Notes: generated from the letters alone by a model not told the origin. 64,000 nt of DNA from Rhodoferax sp. (GCA_024235935.1 JACKLL010000005.1:1-64000); one strand, 5' to 3'. Positions 51,284 to 60,899 are shown, counted from the first letter of the stretch. A program made the numbers and translations.

Positions 51284-54178
51284 ATGCCGGATATTTCACA
51301 GGAATTGCATCGGATTGCGCAGCTTCGTGAGTTGCTGATCCTGGACAGCGCGCCGGAGCCGGTGTTTGACAGCATCGTCAAGCTGGCGTCCGAGGTGTGC
51401 GCCGCTCCCATTGCGCTGGTCAGTCTGGTGGATGCCGAGCGCCAATGGTTCAAGGCCAGTGTCGGCCTGCCGGGGGTCAATGAGACGCCGCGGGATATTG
51501 CGTTCTGTGCCCATGCGATCCAGGACGACGCGCTATTCGAGGTGCCCGATGCGACGCTCGACGACCGGTTCGCAGCCAACCCGCTGGTGACCGGGGACCC
51601 CGACATTCGCTTCTATGCCGGTGCGCCTCTGGTGCTGGATGGGGGTGCGCGGGTTGGCACCCTGTGCGTCATCGATCGCAAGGTCCGGCAGCTGGACGCT
51701 TCGCAAAAACACATTCTCACTTCGCTTGCCAAAATAGCGGCCGAAGCCTTGCAGGCCCGGCGCGACCTGATCCAGCGCACGGCCTCGGTCCGCAGCGAAT
51801 TCGAGCAGAAGGTGGCCGACAGCGAGGCGCGTTACCGCGCGATTGTCGAGTCGCAATCGGAACTGGTGTCTCTGGCGCAGGCCGACGGTACGCTGGTGTT
51901 CGTCAATACGGCTTACGCCCGTCGTTTTGGCAAGACGCCTGAGCAGTTGCAGGGGCTGAACCTGTTCGACTTCATCACCTCGCAGGACCGGGAGGCCGTG
52001 GCCACGCAATTGCGCCAGGTGTGGGAGAGTGGCCAAAGCCAGTCGAATGTGAACCGGATGCGTACAGACGACGAAAGTCCGCGCTGGATTTCGTGGACCA
52101 ACTCCTTGCACCGGGACGCGCAGGGCCAGGCCTTGTTGCACTCCGTGGGCCGCGACGTGACCGAACGCCGGCAGGCGGAGCTGGCGCTGCAGGCCAGCCA
52201 GGCGATGCTGGCGCGCACGGGTCGGATTGCCGGCGTGGGCGGCTGGCAGTTGGACCTGATCACCGGCGCGGTGGACTGGTCCGAAGAGACCCGGCGCATC
52301 CACGAAGTGGACGCCGATTTCAATCCCACCCTTGAGAGGGCGGTCGACTTCTATGCGCCGGGCGCGCGCGAACAGGTTGAACAGGCGGTTCAGCGAGCCC
52401 TGGCGGACGGTACCCCCTGGGACATGGAACTGCCGTTCATCACGGCCAAGGGCCGGCCGATCTGGGTGCGTGCCCAGGGGGAAGCGGAGTTGGAGGAAGG
52501 AAATCCGGTTCGCCTGGTGGGAACGTTCCAGGACATCAGCGAGCGGCGCGCGCTGCTCGAACGTCTGGCGGACAACGAACGCTTCGTGCGCCAGGTCACG
52601 GACGGCCTGCCACTGCGCATCGCATACGTGGACAAGGATTTGCGCTTTCGGTTTGTCAACCGGGCAAACTGCGAGCGTTTTGCCCGTCCCCGCGAAGAAA
52701 TCCTGGGGCACACGCTGGTCGAACTGACCGGCCGGGCCATGCAGGCAACAAGCAACGCCAGGGTGCGCGCGGTGCTCAATGGCGAAGCCCAGCATTTCGA
52801 ATACGAGGAGGTCAGTGACAACGGCGTGCGCCGATTCGAAAGCCACCTGGTCCCCGACATCACGGACGATGGTCGTCTGCGGGGTTTTTACTCGACCGGC
52901 GTCGACATCACACAACGCAGTGCCGCGGAGCGGGACTTGCGCGAACTGACCGAGATCATCGACAACACGACCGACTTTGTCGTGCAGACCGATTGGTACG
53001 GTGCGATCAGCTATCTCAACCCCGCGGCGCGACGGATTTTGAATCTTGCACCGAAGCAGGCGATCGATGGTCTGAGTTTTTCTGCCTTCACCTCGGAAAA
53101 GACCCAGCGCCACTTTGTCGACGTCGTCCTGCCCGTGGTCAAGCGTGACGGTGTCTGGGTCGGGGAGTCGAGCATCTATGTCGCTGGAGGCCGGGAAGTC
53201 CCGGTCAGTCAGATCATCATTGCCCATCTCGACCTGCAAGGCCGGATCGCGCGCTTTTCGTCGGTGATGCGCGACCGGACCGAGCAGCAACAGGCCGAGC
53301 TGGCGCTGGCGCGCCAGTCGGCGACACTGCAATCGGTGGCGCAGGCCATTCCAGCCAGTGTGGCCGTGGTGGATGTCGATCAACGCTACCGGTTCGTCAA
53401 CGACGCATTTGTGCGTTGGGTGGGTGTGGCCCGCGTGAACCTGATTGGACGCACCATTGCCGAAATCCTCCCACCGCAGGAGTATGCGCGTAGTCGGGCA
53501 TGGATGGAACGGGCACTGGCGGGAGAATCGGTGCAGTTCGAACGGGCGTACGACGCGGGCAGCGGCCCGACCCATATCGCAGTGAGTTACATCCCGCTGT
53601 GGATGGATTCCGGCAAGGTCGACGGCTTCGTGGCCGTGCTGCAGGATATCTCGCAGCACAAGCGAAAGGAAGTGCGCCTCCTGCAATTGGCGCAGCGCGA
53701 TGCGCTCACCGGTCTGCTGAACCGCTCCGGCTTCGAGCAGCAGATGGAGCAGGTGGTGGCCGATGGCAACGGGGCCTCGGTGGCATTGCTGTACATCGAT
53801 CTGGATCACTTCAAGCCGGTGAATGACCAGTACGGCCATCCGGTCGGTGACCAGGTGTTACAGCAGTTTGCGCAACGCCTGTCGGCGCTGGTACGGCCCT
53901 CGGACAGTGTCGCCCGGCTGGGTGGTGACGAGTTCGCGATATTGCTGACCGATGTACGTGCCGGCGCCAATGCCAGCATGGTCGCCGACAAGGTGATCGC
54001 GGCGTCGCATGCACCGTTCGCGGTGGCGGAGCATGTGCTGCACATTGGCGCCAGTGTCGGCGTGGCTTTCGGCGCGGATGCAGAGGCGGGCTGGCCCGAT
54101 CTGGTCAAACGTGCCGACGCGATGCTGTACGAGGCCAAGAACACCGGTCGCGGGCGGCAGGCGGGGGTCGAGCGCTGA
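51284..54178 (+). CDS. GAF and multi-PAS diguanylate cyclase (GGDEF)
   Basis: The 964-residue soluble sensor protein has an N-terminal GAF domain (about 20-160; VSLVDAERQWFKASVGLP, AFCAHAIQDDALFEVPDA, YAGAPLVLDGGARVGTLCVI) and about five PAS repeats (about 185-790), for example RYRAIVESQSELVSLAQADG, LRIAYVDKDLRFRFVNRANC and ASVAVVDVDQRYRFVNDAF. The C-terminal GGDEF domain has an intact GGDEF at 880-884 and an inhibitory I-site RPSD at 871-874, exactly five residues upstream. There is no EAL domain and no membrane span. It should make c-di-GMP in response to cytoplasmic or redox signals and be product-inhibited. Confidence 0.93.
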   Translation: MPDISQELHRIAQLRELLILDSAPEPVFDSIVKLASEVCAAPIALVSLVDAERQWFKASVGLPGVNETPRDIAFCAHAIQDDALFEVPDATLDDRFAANPLVTGDPDIRFYAGAPLVLDGGARVGTLCVIDRKVRQLDASQKHILTSLAKIAAEALQARRDLIQRTASVRSEFEQKVADSEARYRAIVESQSELVSLAQADGTLVFVNTAYARRFGKTPEQLQGLNLFDFITSQDREAVATQLRQVWESGQSQSNVNRMRTDDESPRWISWTNSLHRDAQGQALLHSVGRDVTERRQAELALQASQAMLARTGRIAGVGGWQLDLITGAVDWSEETRRIHEVDADFNPTLERAVDFYAPGAREQVEQAVQRALADGTPWDMELPFITAKGRPIWVRAQGEAELEEGNPVRLVGTFQDISERRALLERLADNERFVRQVTDGLPLRIAYVDKDLRFRFVNRANCERFARPREEILGHTLVELTGRAMQATSNARVRAVLNGEAQHFEYEEVSDNGVRRFESHLVPDITDDGRLRGFYSTGVDITQRSAAERDLRELTEIIDNTTDFVVQTDWYGAISYLNPAARRILNLAPKQAIDGLSFSAFTSEKTQRHFVDVVLPVVKRDGVWVGESSIYVAGGREVPVSQIIIAHLDLQGRIARFSSVMRDRTEQQQAELALARQSATLQSVAQAIPASVAVVDVDQRYRFVNDAFVRWVGVARVNLIGRTIAEILPPQEYARSRAWMERALAGESVQFERAYDAGSGPTHIAVSYIPLWMDSGKVDGFVAVLQDISQHKRKEVRLLQLAQRDALTGLLNRSGFEQQMEQVVADGNGASVALLYIDLDHFKPVNDQYGHPVGDQVLQQFAQRLSALVRPSDSVARLGGDEFAILLTDVRAGANASMVADKVIAASHAPFAVAEHVLHIGASVGVAFGADAEAGWPDLVKRADAMLYEAKNTGRGRQAGVER

Positions 54179-54204
54179 AGCCCTTGGCCTTCGCACGCCG
54201 GGGG

Positions 54205-55401
54205 TCAGGCGGGTACCAGGCGCAGATGCGTGATCTCCGACGAGACACCGAAGCGTTTCGGCGGGCCCCAGTAGCCGGTGCCGCGGTTGGTATAAACCCA
54301 TAGATCGGCCAGCCGATGCAGGCCGGCCGTGAAGGGCTGCTGGAACTTCACGAAGTGCATCCAGGGCCAGAACTGGCCCCCATGGGTGTGGCCGGAGAGC
54401 TGCAGGTCGAACCCGGCGCTGGCTGCCGCAGGTGCACTGCGCGGCTGGTGGGCCAGCAGCAGGCGCATGCGTGCACCGGCTGGCGCACCGGCCATCGCAG
54501 CTGCCGGGTCGCTGCGATGGCTTTCGTCGAAATGGTGGGCGCTGAAGTCGGCCACACCGGCCACCACCACCATCTCGGTATCGCGGTCGACCGTGGCACA
54601 TCCGGCGCCATGACCGGCTTCATGGTGCAGCACCCTGTGTTCATTCATCAGCACCTGGATGCCCAGGCGGCGCAATTCGTCGACCCAGGCGTGGGCGCCC
54701 GAGTAGTACTCGTGGTTGCCGGTCACGAAGAAGGTGCCATGGGTCGATGACAGCGTGGCCAGCGGAGCCACATGCTGGCGCAGGTCATCGACATGACCAT
54801 CCACCAGATCGCCCGTGATGGCGACCATGTCGGCGCCCAGCGCATTCACGCGCGCCACGATGCGCTGAACGTAGGCCTGGCGAATCGTCGGGCCGACATG
54901 AATGTCGGAAATCTGGGCCACCGAGAAGCCGTGCAAGGTGGCCGGCAGCCCGGCGATGGGCACGTCGACCTGCACCACGCGGGCGGTGCGTCTGGCGGCC
55001 CAGAAGCCCCAGAGGGTGGCCGACAGCGCCAACAGGGGCACGGCTTCGGCGCTGCCGATCTGCAGCGGGTCCAGCCAAGCGGCATCGACGCCGGCGAATC
55101 CGGCCACGACGGCTGGCACCAGGGCCAATGCCAGGACACCATCGCGCAACAGCGTCAGCACCAGCAGCGTCGAGAACAGGCCCATGAACAGCAGGCCGGC
55201 CCAGGTAAGGACTGCGGTCAGCGTTCCCGATTTCAGGCGTCGTGCCATCAAACCCAGGGGCATCAGCAGGGCCGAGGCGATCAGCAGGACCCAGAGCCAG
55301 ATCGCGGCCGTTGCAGACACGCTGGCCAGTGCGGGCGCGAGGCGCCAGCCGACCCAGCCGTGCAACACGACAGACAGAAGCAGAAATGGAATGACAGGCA
55401 T
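54205..55401 (-). CDS. Membrane-anchored metallophosphoesterase (YkuE-like)
   Basis: The 398-residue protein starts at the ATG at 55401; the longer frame is a shadow. It has four N-terminal membrane spans (about 1-110) followed by a calcineurin-like phosphoesterase domain with the full metal-site set: SDIHVG, GDLVDG, GNHEYYSG, HQPRS and GHTHGGQFWP. Members act as membrane-associated phosphodiesterases, in some cases on lipids such as UDP-diacylglucosamine. It faces the diguanylate cyclase gene (26-nt gap) and is divergent from the allophanate hydrolase gene. Physiological substrate unknown. Confidence 0.9.
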   Translation of the reverse strand: MPVIPFLLLSVVLHGWVGWRLAPALASVSATAAIWLWVLLIASALLMPLGLMARRLKSGTLTAVLTWAGLLFMGLFSTLLVLTLLRDGVLALALVPAVVAGFAGVDAAWLDPLQIGSAEAVPLLALSATLWGFWAARRTARVVQVDVPIAGLPATLHGFSVAQISDIHVGPTIRQAYVQRIVARVNALGADMVAITGDLVDGHVDDLRQHVAPLATLSSTHGTFFVTGNHEYYSGAHAWVDELRRLGIQVLMNEHRVLHHEAGHGAGCATVDRDTEMVVVAGVADFSAHHFDESHRSDPAAAMAGAPAGARMRLLLAHQPRSAPAAASAGFDLQLSGHTHGGQFWPWMHFVKFQQPFTAGLHRLADLWVYTNRGTGYWGPPKRFGVSSEITHLRLVPA

Positions 55402-55726
55402 GAACGGTGATGGGTCCGGGAGCGCGTCGCAATGCGAGCGACGCGATGTGCAGTATCTGGGGTGAGCGCCGCGCGCTTCAAGCCTATGCGCTCTTCGGCG
55501 CCGTTTCGGATGGGGCAGCTGCGGACGGGATCGGCTTGCGTCAGTGGATGCTGGCGCAAAGACGTGCAATGGTAGTTGGATTCCTGCAGGTTTGCACTGG
55601 CAAGGGTCTGGCTTGGGGCAAGGTTCGACGTGCTGGCCATGACGCACCGTGCAACGGCGATTGCATGCCATCCTGGTTGGCACGTTCTATGCATTTCATC
55701 TTGGATACAAGATTGGATGCTCTCAT
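55402..55726. other. Intergenic region upstream of the allophanate hydrolase gene
   Basis: 325 bp without a convincing gene. It must contain the divergent promoters of the phosphoesterase and allophanate hydrolase genes. The only clear structure is the inverted repeat at 55698-55713. I looked for the guanidine-I (ykkC) riboswitch often found before such operons and saw no matching conserved core. Confidence 0.5.
55698..55713. promoter_or_regulatory. Inverted repeat before the allophanate hydrolase gene
   Basis: ATCTTG-GATA-CAAGAT has perfect 6-bp arms and ends 13 nt before the likely start. It could be the operator of the TetR encoded at 60216-60899 or of another nitrogen regulator. No second copy was seen in the window. 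Confidence 0.4.
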
Positions 55727-57466
55727 ATGGTGCGCATGACCTCTTCCGTTCAAGCTTCTGCTGCTGGCGATGCCAGTCCTGCAACCGGAGCGCCGGCCGC
55801 GAACGCCTGGATTCTGCAACTGGACACGCCGCTGCAACGGAGCATCTCAGGGCCTTTGGCCGGCCTGCGCTTTGCCGTCAAGGACAACATGGATGTGGCG
55901 GGTCTTGCCACGACTGCCGCATGCCCCGCATTTGCGCACGAGGCGTCGGTCGACGCCAAAGTGGTGCAGCGCCTGCTCGAGGCCGGTGCGCTGCTGGTGG
56001 GCAAGACCAATCTTGACCAGTTCGCCTGTGGCCTCAACGGCTCACGTTCACCGTTCGGTGCCGTGCCCAATGCCTTCAATCCCGCCTATGTGTCGGGAGG
56101 CTCCAGTTCCGGGTCGGCCTATGTGGTGGCAACCGGTCAGGTCGATTTCGCGCTCGGTACCGACACAGCCGGGTCGGGGCGCGTGCCGGCCGGACTGAAC
56201 AACATCGTCGGCCTCAAGCCCACCAAGGGTCTGATCAGCACGACGGGTGTGGTGCCGGCGGCGCAAAGCGTCGACTGCGTCTCCATCTTTGCCTGCGACG
56301 CCGGTCTGGCCGCACGGGTGCTGGCCGTGGCCATGGGCTACGACGCGGCCGATCCCTATTCGCGCGCACTGGCGCTTGCCCAGCAACCCTTGCCCGCGTC
56401 GTTCCGTTTTGGTGTGCCGGACACGCCGCAGTTCTACGGTGACAGCCTGGCGCAGGTGGAATTCGATGCGGCCGTGGCCCGCATGCAGGCGCTGGGCGGA
56501 ACGCCGGTGGCGATCGATTTCACGCCGCTGGCCGAGGCTGCGGCCTTGCTGTACGACAGCGCCATGGTGGCCGAGCGCTATGCCGCCATCCGTCCGTTCT
56601 TCGATGCGCATGCGGATGAGGTGGTCGAACCGGTGCGCAGCATTCTCGCGCGGGGCAAAACCTGCTCCGCGGCCGACCTGGTGGCGGCGCAGACCCGCTT
56701 GCGGGCGCTGGGCCAGCAGGCAGCAGTGCTGTGGCAGGGCATGGATGTGCTGCTGGTGCCCACTGCGCCGACGCACTACACCATTGCCGCCATGCAGGCG
56801 GACCCGGTGGTGCTCAACCGCAACCTGGGTGAATACACCAACTTCGTCAATCTGCTCGACTATGCCGCCATCGCGGTGCCCAGCGCCATCCGCGCCGACG
56901 GGCTGCCGTTCGGTGTCACGCTGATCGGCCCTTGCGGCAGCGACTGGCAACTCGCAGCGCTGGGCCAGCGCTACCACCAGGCGACCGGCCTGAGCCAGGG
57001 CGCGACCGGAAAGGCATTGCCGCCGCCCCAGCCGATTGCCGGTCTGCAGGCCACCGGGCGGGTGCGGGTGGCTGTGGTCGGCGCCCATTTGTCCGGGATG
57101 CCGCTGAACAGCCAGCTCACCGAGCGCCAGGCCACGTTCATCGCCGACACCCATACCGCCGCGTGCTACCGGCTGTACGCGCTGCCCGGCACCGTGCCGC
57201 CCAAGCCGGGGTTGCTGCGCGTGGCACCGAATACCGGCGCGGCGATCGCTGTCGAAGTCTGGGAAATGCCGGCCAGCGCCTTCGGTTCGTTCGTCGCGCT
57301 GATACCGGCCCCCTTGTGCATCGGCACCGTGACGCTGGCCGATGGCAGCCAGGTCCAGGGCTTTCTGTGCGAGTCGCATGCCGTGAGCGGTGCCCGGGAC
57401 ATCACCGCGCTGGGCGGCTGGCGTGCCTACATGGCCATGCAGAGCCAAGCCACAGTCGCAAGCTGA
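55727..57466 (+). CDS. atzF: Allophanate hydrolase
   Basis: The protein of about 579 residues has an amidase-signature domain with Lys52 (AVKDNMDVAG), the cis-serine in SGGSSSGSA at about 123-131 and nucleophile Ser150 (GTDTAGSGRVPA), a linker, then the characteristic C-terminal domain (GRVRVAVVGAHLSGMPLNSQ, GFLCESHAVSGARDITALGG). It hydrolyses allophanate to ammonia and CO2 through N-carboxycarbamate. Starts at 55727 (chosen) and 55736 are both possible. It heads an operon with an ABC importer. The convergent biuret hydrolase-like gene would supply allophanate from biuret; no urea carboxylase gene is seen. Confidence 0.93.
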   Translation: MVRMTSSVQASAAGDASPATGAPAANAWILQLDTPLQRSISGPLAGLRFAVKDNMDVAGLATTAACPAFAHEASVDAKVVQRLLEAGALLVGKTNLDQFACGLNGSRSPFGAVPNAFNPAYVSGGSSSGSAYVVATGQVDFALGTDTAGSGRVPAGLNNIVGLKPTKGLISTTGVVPAAQSVDCVSIFACDAGLAARVLAVAMGYDAADPYSRALALAQQPLPASFRFGVPDTPQFYGDSLAQVEFDAAVARMQALGGTPVAIDFTPLAEAAALLYDSAMVAERYAAIRPFFDAHADEVVEPVRSILARGKTCSAADLVAAQTRLRALGQQAAVLWQGMDVLLVPTAPTHYTIAAMQADPVVLNRNLGEYTNFVNLLDYAAIAVPSAIRADGLPFGVTLIGPCGSDWQLAALGQRYHQATGLSQGATGKALPPPQPIAGLQATGRVRVAVVGAHLSGMPLNSQLTERQATFIADTHTAACYRLYALPGTVPPKPGLLRVAPNTGAAIAVEVWEMPASAFGSFVALIPAPLCIGTVTLADGSQVQGFLCESHAVSGARDITALGGWRAYMAMQSQATVAS

Positions 57467-57499
57467 ACATTTTTGTTGTTACCACTCCTGGAGATTCTC

Positions 57500-58519
57500 A
57501 TGAGCCACCTTCCCAAGTCCCTGACTGCCTCCCATGCCACCTCCCGTCGTCGCCTGTTGCAAGCCGGCGCCGCCGGCGCAGCACTGGGCATCGTTGGCGC
57601 ACCGACACTGGCGCTGGCGCAATCGGGACCCAAGATCCGCATCGGCTACTGGCCGATCGCGGCCGGCCTGCCGTTCTATTCGGCGGTCGAGCTGGGCTAT
57701 TTCAAGGAGGCCGGTCTGAACGTCGAGGTGCTGCGTTTCGCCGGCGCCCAGCAGATCATGGAAGCCATGCTCGCCGACCGCTGCGATGGCAGCGCCAACG
57801 GCACGGGCTCGGCCAACATCGCGGTGGGCGAGATGGCGGCACCCGGCAGTTTCAAGATCTTCTGCTCCAACCCGAGCAACGCGAAGAACGTGCTGGACGA
57901 GATCATCGTGCCGACGGCCAGCACCGCCAAGACGATTGCCGATCTCAAGGGCAAGCGCGTGGGCAGCGGCCCCGGCATCCAGAACGTGACGCTGGCCAAG
58001 ACGGTGCTGGAGCGCGCCGGCGCGACCGGTGCCACCGTGGTCGAACTGCCGATCGGCCAGCATGTGGCCGCACTGGCGGCAGGGCAGCTCGACGGCTGCT
58101 ACACGCTCGAGCCGACCGGCACCATCGGACGACTGAACGGCTCGACCAAGGTGCTCGAAGCCGGCGTGATTGCACGCTATGTGCTGGGCGACCCGATGGC
58201 GCCCTGGTTCGGTGGCTCGGCCTCGCTCACCTCCGCCTTCATCAAGAAGCATCCGGACGAGGCACGCAAGTTCATCACGGCCTACGGCAAGGGCGTGGCC
58301 TACGTGCGCAACAAGTCGACCGAGGCGCGCCAGTACCTGAAGACCTACACCCCGATCGAAGGGCCGCTGACGGGCGAAGTGCCGCTGGCCGCGTACACCA
58401 TGTACAACGAATTCACGCCGGCCGACATCGCGCACTTCCAGAAGTTCTTCGACCTGTTCACCGAGAAGGGCGTGTTCGCATCGCGCCTGCTGGTCGACTC
58501 GATGCTCTACAAGGCGTGA
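57500..58519 (+). CDS. ABC transporter substrate-binding protein (NMT1/SsuA-like) with Tat signal
   Basis: The 339-residue periplasmic protein has a twin-arginine signal (SRRRLLQAGAAGAALGIVGA) and a type II binding fold of the nitrate/sulfonate/thiamine-precursor group: KIRIGYWPIAAGLPFYSAVE, GYFKEAGLNVEVLRFAGAQQ, LKGKRVGSGPGIQNVT. The ATG at 57500 has GGAG 9 nt upstream; the gene lies 33 nt after the allophanate hydrolase gene. It probably delivers a nitrogen compound such as biuret, urea or a ureide to the permease and ATPase encoded next. The ligand cannot be read from sequence. Confidence 0.92.
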   Translation: MSHLPKSLTASHATSRRRLLQAGAAGAALGIVGAPTLALAQSGPKIRIGYWPIAAGLPFYSAVELGYFKEAGLNVEVLRFAGAQQIMEAMLADRCDGSANGTGSANIAVGEMAAPGSFKIFCSNPSNAKNVLDEIIVPTASTAKTIADLKGKRVGSGPGIQNVTLAKTVLERAGATGATVVELPIGQHVAALAAGQLDGCYTLEPTGTIGRLNGSTKVLEAGVIARYVLGDPMAPWFGGSASLTSAFIKKHPDEARKFITAYGKGVAYVRNKSTEARQYLKTYTPIEGPLTGEVPLAAYTMYNEFTPADIAHFQKFFDLFTEKGVFASRLLVDSMLYKA

Positions 58520-58524
58520 GCACG

Positions 58525-59358
58525 ATGGCCGACTCCACCGCCACCGGCCAAGGCGCGCGCTGGTCGCCGCCCGCGACCGCGCCGTCGGCGGCCCTGCCGG
58601 CACCGCCGCTGCGTGACAAGGCCTTGCCATTCATCGGGCCCGTGCTGCTGTTCATCGTCTGGGACCTGGTGGTGCGGCTCGGCTACATCAAGCCCATCCT
58701 GCTGCCGCCGCCGCTGGACACCATCGGCGCCCTGGTCAACGGACTGGCCGGGGGGCCGCTGCTGGGCGACTTCGCCGTGACGGTCTGGCGCACGCTGCAG
58801 GCGTTTGTGATTGCCGCCGTGGTGGGTGTTCCGCTGGGGGTGGTGCTGGGCAGCAACGAGAAGGCGTATCGGAGTGTCGAGTTCCTGATCGACTTCTTTC
58901 GCTCCACGCCGTCCTCGGCGCTGATTCCGCTGTTCATGATGATCTTTGGCGTATCGGACATCAACAAGGTGGCAATCGCGGCCTTCGGTGCCTTGCTGAT
59001 CGTGGTCTTCAACAGCGCCTATGGTGTCATCAACGCACGCAAGCAGCGTGTCATGGCGGCGCGGGTCATGGGCGCCACGCGCTGGCAGATCTTCAAGGAC
59101 GTGCTGGTCTGGGAAAGCCTGCAACCGACCTTCGTCGGGCTGCGCTCGGCGGTATCGATGGGGCTGGTGATCGTCATCGTGGCCGAGATGTTCATCGGCT
59201 CCGACAGCGGGCTGGGTCACCGCATCATCAACACCCAGCAGGTCATGAACGTGCGCGAGATGTACGCCGCCATTCTGGCGGCCGGTGTGCTCGGCTATGT
59301 GCTCAACATCGTGTTCCTTCTGCTCGAGCGGCGCGTGGTGCACTGGAGTGGACGATGA
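58525..59358 (+). CDS. ABC transporter permease (SsuC/TauC type)
   Basis: The 277-residue inner-membrane protein has about six spans and the permease coupling loop AARVMGATRWQIFKDVLVWESL (EAA-like) near residue 178. FFRSTPSSALIPLFMMIFG and VAEMFIGSDSGLGHRI are typical of the nitrate/sulfonate/taurine permease family. Either ATG 58525 or GTG 58516, which overlaps the upstream stop, may be the start. It functions with the flanking binding protein and ATPase; its stop overlaps the ATPase start by 4 nt. Confidence 0.92.
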   Translation: MADSTATGQGARWSPPATAPSAALPAPPLRDKALPFIGPVLLFIVWDLVVRLGYIKPILLPPPLDTIGALVNGLAGGPLLGDFAVTVWRTLQAFVIAAVVGVPLGVVLGSNEKAYRSVEFLIDFFRSTPSSALIPLFMMIFGVSDINKVAIAAFGALLIVVFNSAYGVINARKQRVMAARVMGATRWQIFKDVLVWESLQPTFVGLRSAVSMGLVIVIVAEMFIGSDSGLGHRIINTQQVMNVREMYAAILAAGVLGYVLNIVFLLLERRVVHWSGR

Positions 59359-60176
59359 ACGCCGTCATCAATGCCCCTGTGTTTGCCGATGTGCCGGTGC
59401 AGCCCTTCGTGCCGGGCCCTGCGGGGACCCACATCACGATTCGCGGCCTGACCAAGTACTTCGCCGGCTGGCCGCTGTACGAGAACTTCGACCTGGACAT
59501 TCCCAAGCACCGTATCGTGTCGGTGTTCGGCCCCAATGGCTGCGGCAAGAGCACGCTGATCAACATGATCGCCGGGCTGATTCCGATCGACAGCGGCGAG
59601 ATCCTGTTCGATGGCAAGAGCCTCAAGGACACCAAGATCGGCTACGTGTTCCAGAACTACCGAGAGGCCATGTTCCCGTGGATGCGCACCATCGACAACA
59701 TCGCCTATCCGCTCAAGCTCGAGGGTCGCTCCAAGGCCGAGGTCGACCGGCGCATGCAGGAACTGGTGGCCTCGTTCGACGTGAAGTTCGACCTGAACCG
59801 CTACCCATACGAACTCTCGGGTGGCCAGCAGCAGACCGCGTCCATCATGCGCGCGCTGGCGCCGAACCCCGAGGTGCTGTTTCTCGATGAGCCGTTCTCG
59901 GCGCTGGACTTCGAAATGACGCTGTTCATCCGCGAGAAGCTGCAGGAAGTCTTCATGCAGACGGGCACCACCATGCTGCTGGTCTCGCACGACCTGGAAG
60001 AGGCGGTCTATCTGGCCGACCAGGTCCTGCTGCTGACCAAGCGCCCGACCCGGGTGGCCGAGATCCTTCCGTATGGCGACGTGCGTCCGCGCACCGTCGA
60101 GACCTTGTCCGAGCCAGGCTTCATCGCGACCAAGAAGCGCAGCCTGGAGATATTCCAGCGCGAGGTGCGGCGATGA
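59355..60176 (+). CDS. ABC transporter ATP-binding protein (SsuB/TauB type)
   Basis: The 273-residue ATPase has Walker A GPNGCGKST near 65, Q-loop FQNYREAMFPWMRT, the signature YELSGGQQQTASIMRAL, Walker B VLFLDEPFSALD and switch His in LVSHDLEEAVYLADQ. It starts with an ATGA overlap. It drives uptake through the preceding permease and is the last gene of the allophanate operon, converging on the tetR gene. Confidence 0.94.
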   Translation: MNAVINAPVFADVPVQPFVPGPAGTHITIRGLTKYFAGWPLYENFDLDIPKHRIVSVFGPNGCGKSTLINMIAGLIPIDSGEILFDGKSLKDTKIGYVFQNYREAMFPWMRTIDNIAYPLKLEGRSKAEVDRRMQELVASFDVKFDLNRYPYELSGGQQQTASIMRALAPNPEVLFLDEPFSALDFEMTLFIREKLQEVFMQTGTTMLLVSHDLEEAVYLADQVLLLTKRPTRVAEILPYGDVRPRTVETLSEPGFIATKKRSLEIFQREVRR

Positions 60177-60196
60177 AGCGCGTGGAGCCGCGCCGC

Positions 60197-60216
60197 AACC
60201 GGGCTGCGGACCGGTT
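60197..60216. terminator. Inverted repeat between convergent ABC ATPase and tetR genes
   Basis: AACCGG, 8-nt spacer, CCGGTT in the 39-bp gap where the two operons meet. It has 6-bp arms and no T-run, so it is only a weak terminator candidate. Confidence 0.3.
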
Positions 60217-60899
60217 CACGCCGGCGGCGCCAGGAACGCGGCCACCATCTGCCGGGTGAGGTTCAGATGCGCCTTTTGCCACGTCGCCTTGTGCAGATCC
60301 TTGTTGAAGATCCGCGACAGTGTGAAGGCATGGGCGCGGCCATAGTAGGCCAGGCTGACCATGGCCACGTACAGGTGCAGCGCTTCGACGCCGGGGCGCA
60401 GATCGCCGCTGGCCACCCCGCGCGCCAGCAGCTTGCGGATCAGGCTGAGCACCGGTGTGGACATCTCCGGGATCCGGGTCGAACGTGCCAGGTGTCGCGC
60501 TTCGTTGAGGTTCTCGAAAGCCAGCAGCTTGCGCAGACCCGGGTGGGCGGCGAAGTGGCTGTCGACGAAGTCGAAGATGCGCAGCAGGCCTTCGAGTGGC
60601 GGCAGCGCGTCGGGGTCGAGTTGCAGCTCGTCATGGCGCAGGTCGGCCAGCACGACCTCGAGCACGGCGACATACAAGGCGTCCTTGTTGCCGAAGTAGT
60701 GGTACAGCATGCGGATGTTGGAGCCGGCACGCCGCGCGATGCGGTCGGTGCGCGCGCCGCTGAAGCCGTGGTCCGAGAATTCGGCCACCGCCGCTTCCAG
60801 CAGACGTGCGCGTGTGCGCGCCGGATCGCGTCGCACCGGGCCATCGGTGGTGGGTTCGGGGGCCGCCGCCGTGCGGCCGTGGGGTGAGGCGAATGTCAA
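60216..60899 (-). CDS. TetR family transcriptional regulator
   Basis: The 227-residue regulator has a helix-turn-helix (LLEAAVAEFSDHGFSGARTDRIARRAGSNIRMLYHYFGNKDALYVAVLE, about 32-80) and a C-terminal ligand domain with LRIFDFVDSHFAAHPGLRKLLAFENLNEA. The start is a TTG at 60899 preceded by AGGGAG 6 nt upstream and overlapping the amidase stop as TTGA; no ATG or GTG lies before the DNA-binding domain. It ends the operon biuret hydrolase-like, amidase, tetR and probably controls that operon or the facing allophanate operon. Confidence 0.87.
   Translation of the reverse strand: MTFASPHGRTAAAPEPTTDGPVRRDPARTRARLLEAAVAEFSDHGFSGARTDRIARRAGSNIRMLYHYFGNKDALYVAVLEVVLADLRHDELQLDPDALPPLEGLLRIFDFVDSHFAAHPGLRKLLAFENLNEARHLARSTRIPEMSTPVLSLIRKLLARGVASGDLRPGVEALHLYVAMVSLAYYGRAHAFTLSRIFNKDLHKATWQKAHLNLTRQMVAAFLAPPA

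Noticed and set aside
55402..55726. Guanidine-I (ykkC) riboswitch before allophanate hydrolase
   Set aside because: I could not find the conserved core sequence or paired ACG elements, and the downstream genes lack guanidine carboxylase and carboxyguanidine deiminase.
55407..55739. 110-residue plus-strand open frame in the gap before allophanate hydrolase
   Set aside because: No ribosome site, no recognisable domain, and it runs into the start of the supported gene; treated as chance.
56932..58524. Long N-terminal extension of the ABC permease frame
   Set aside because: The extension overlaps allophanate hydrolase and the binding-protein gene in another frame; the real permease starts at about 58525.
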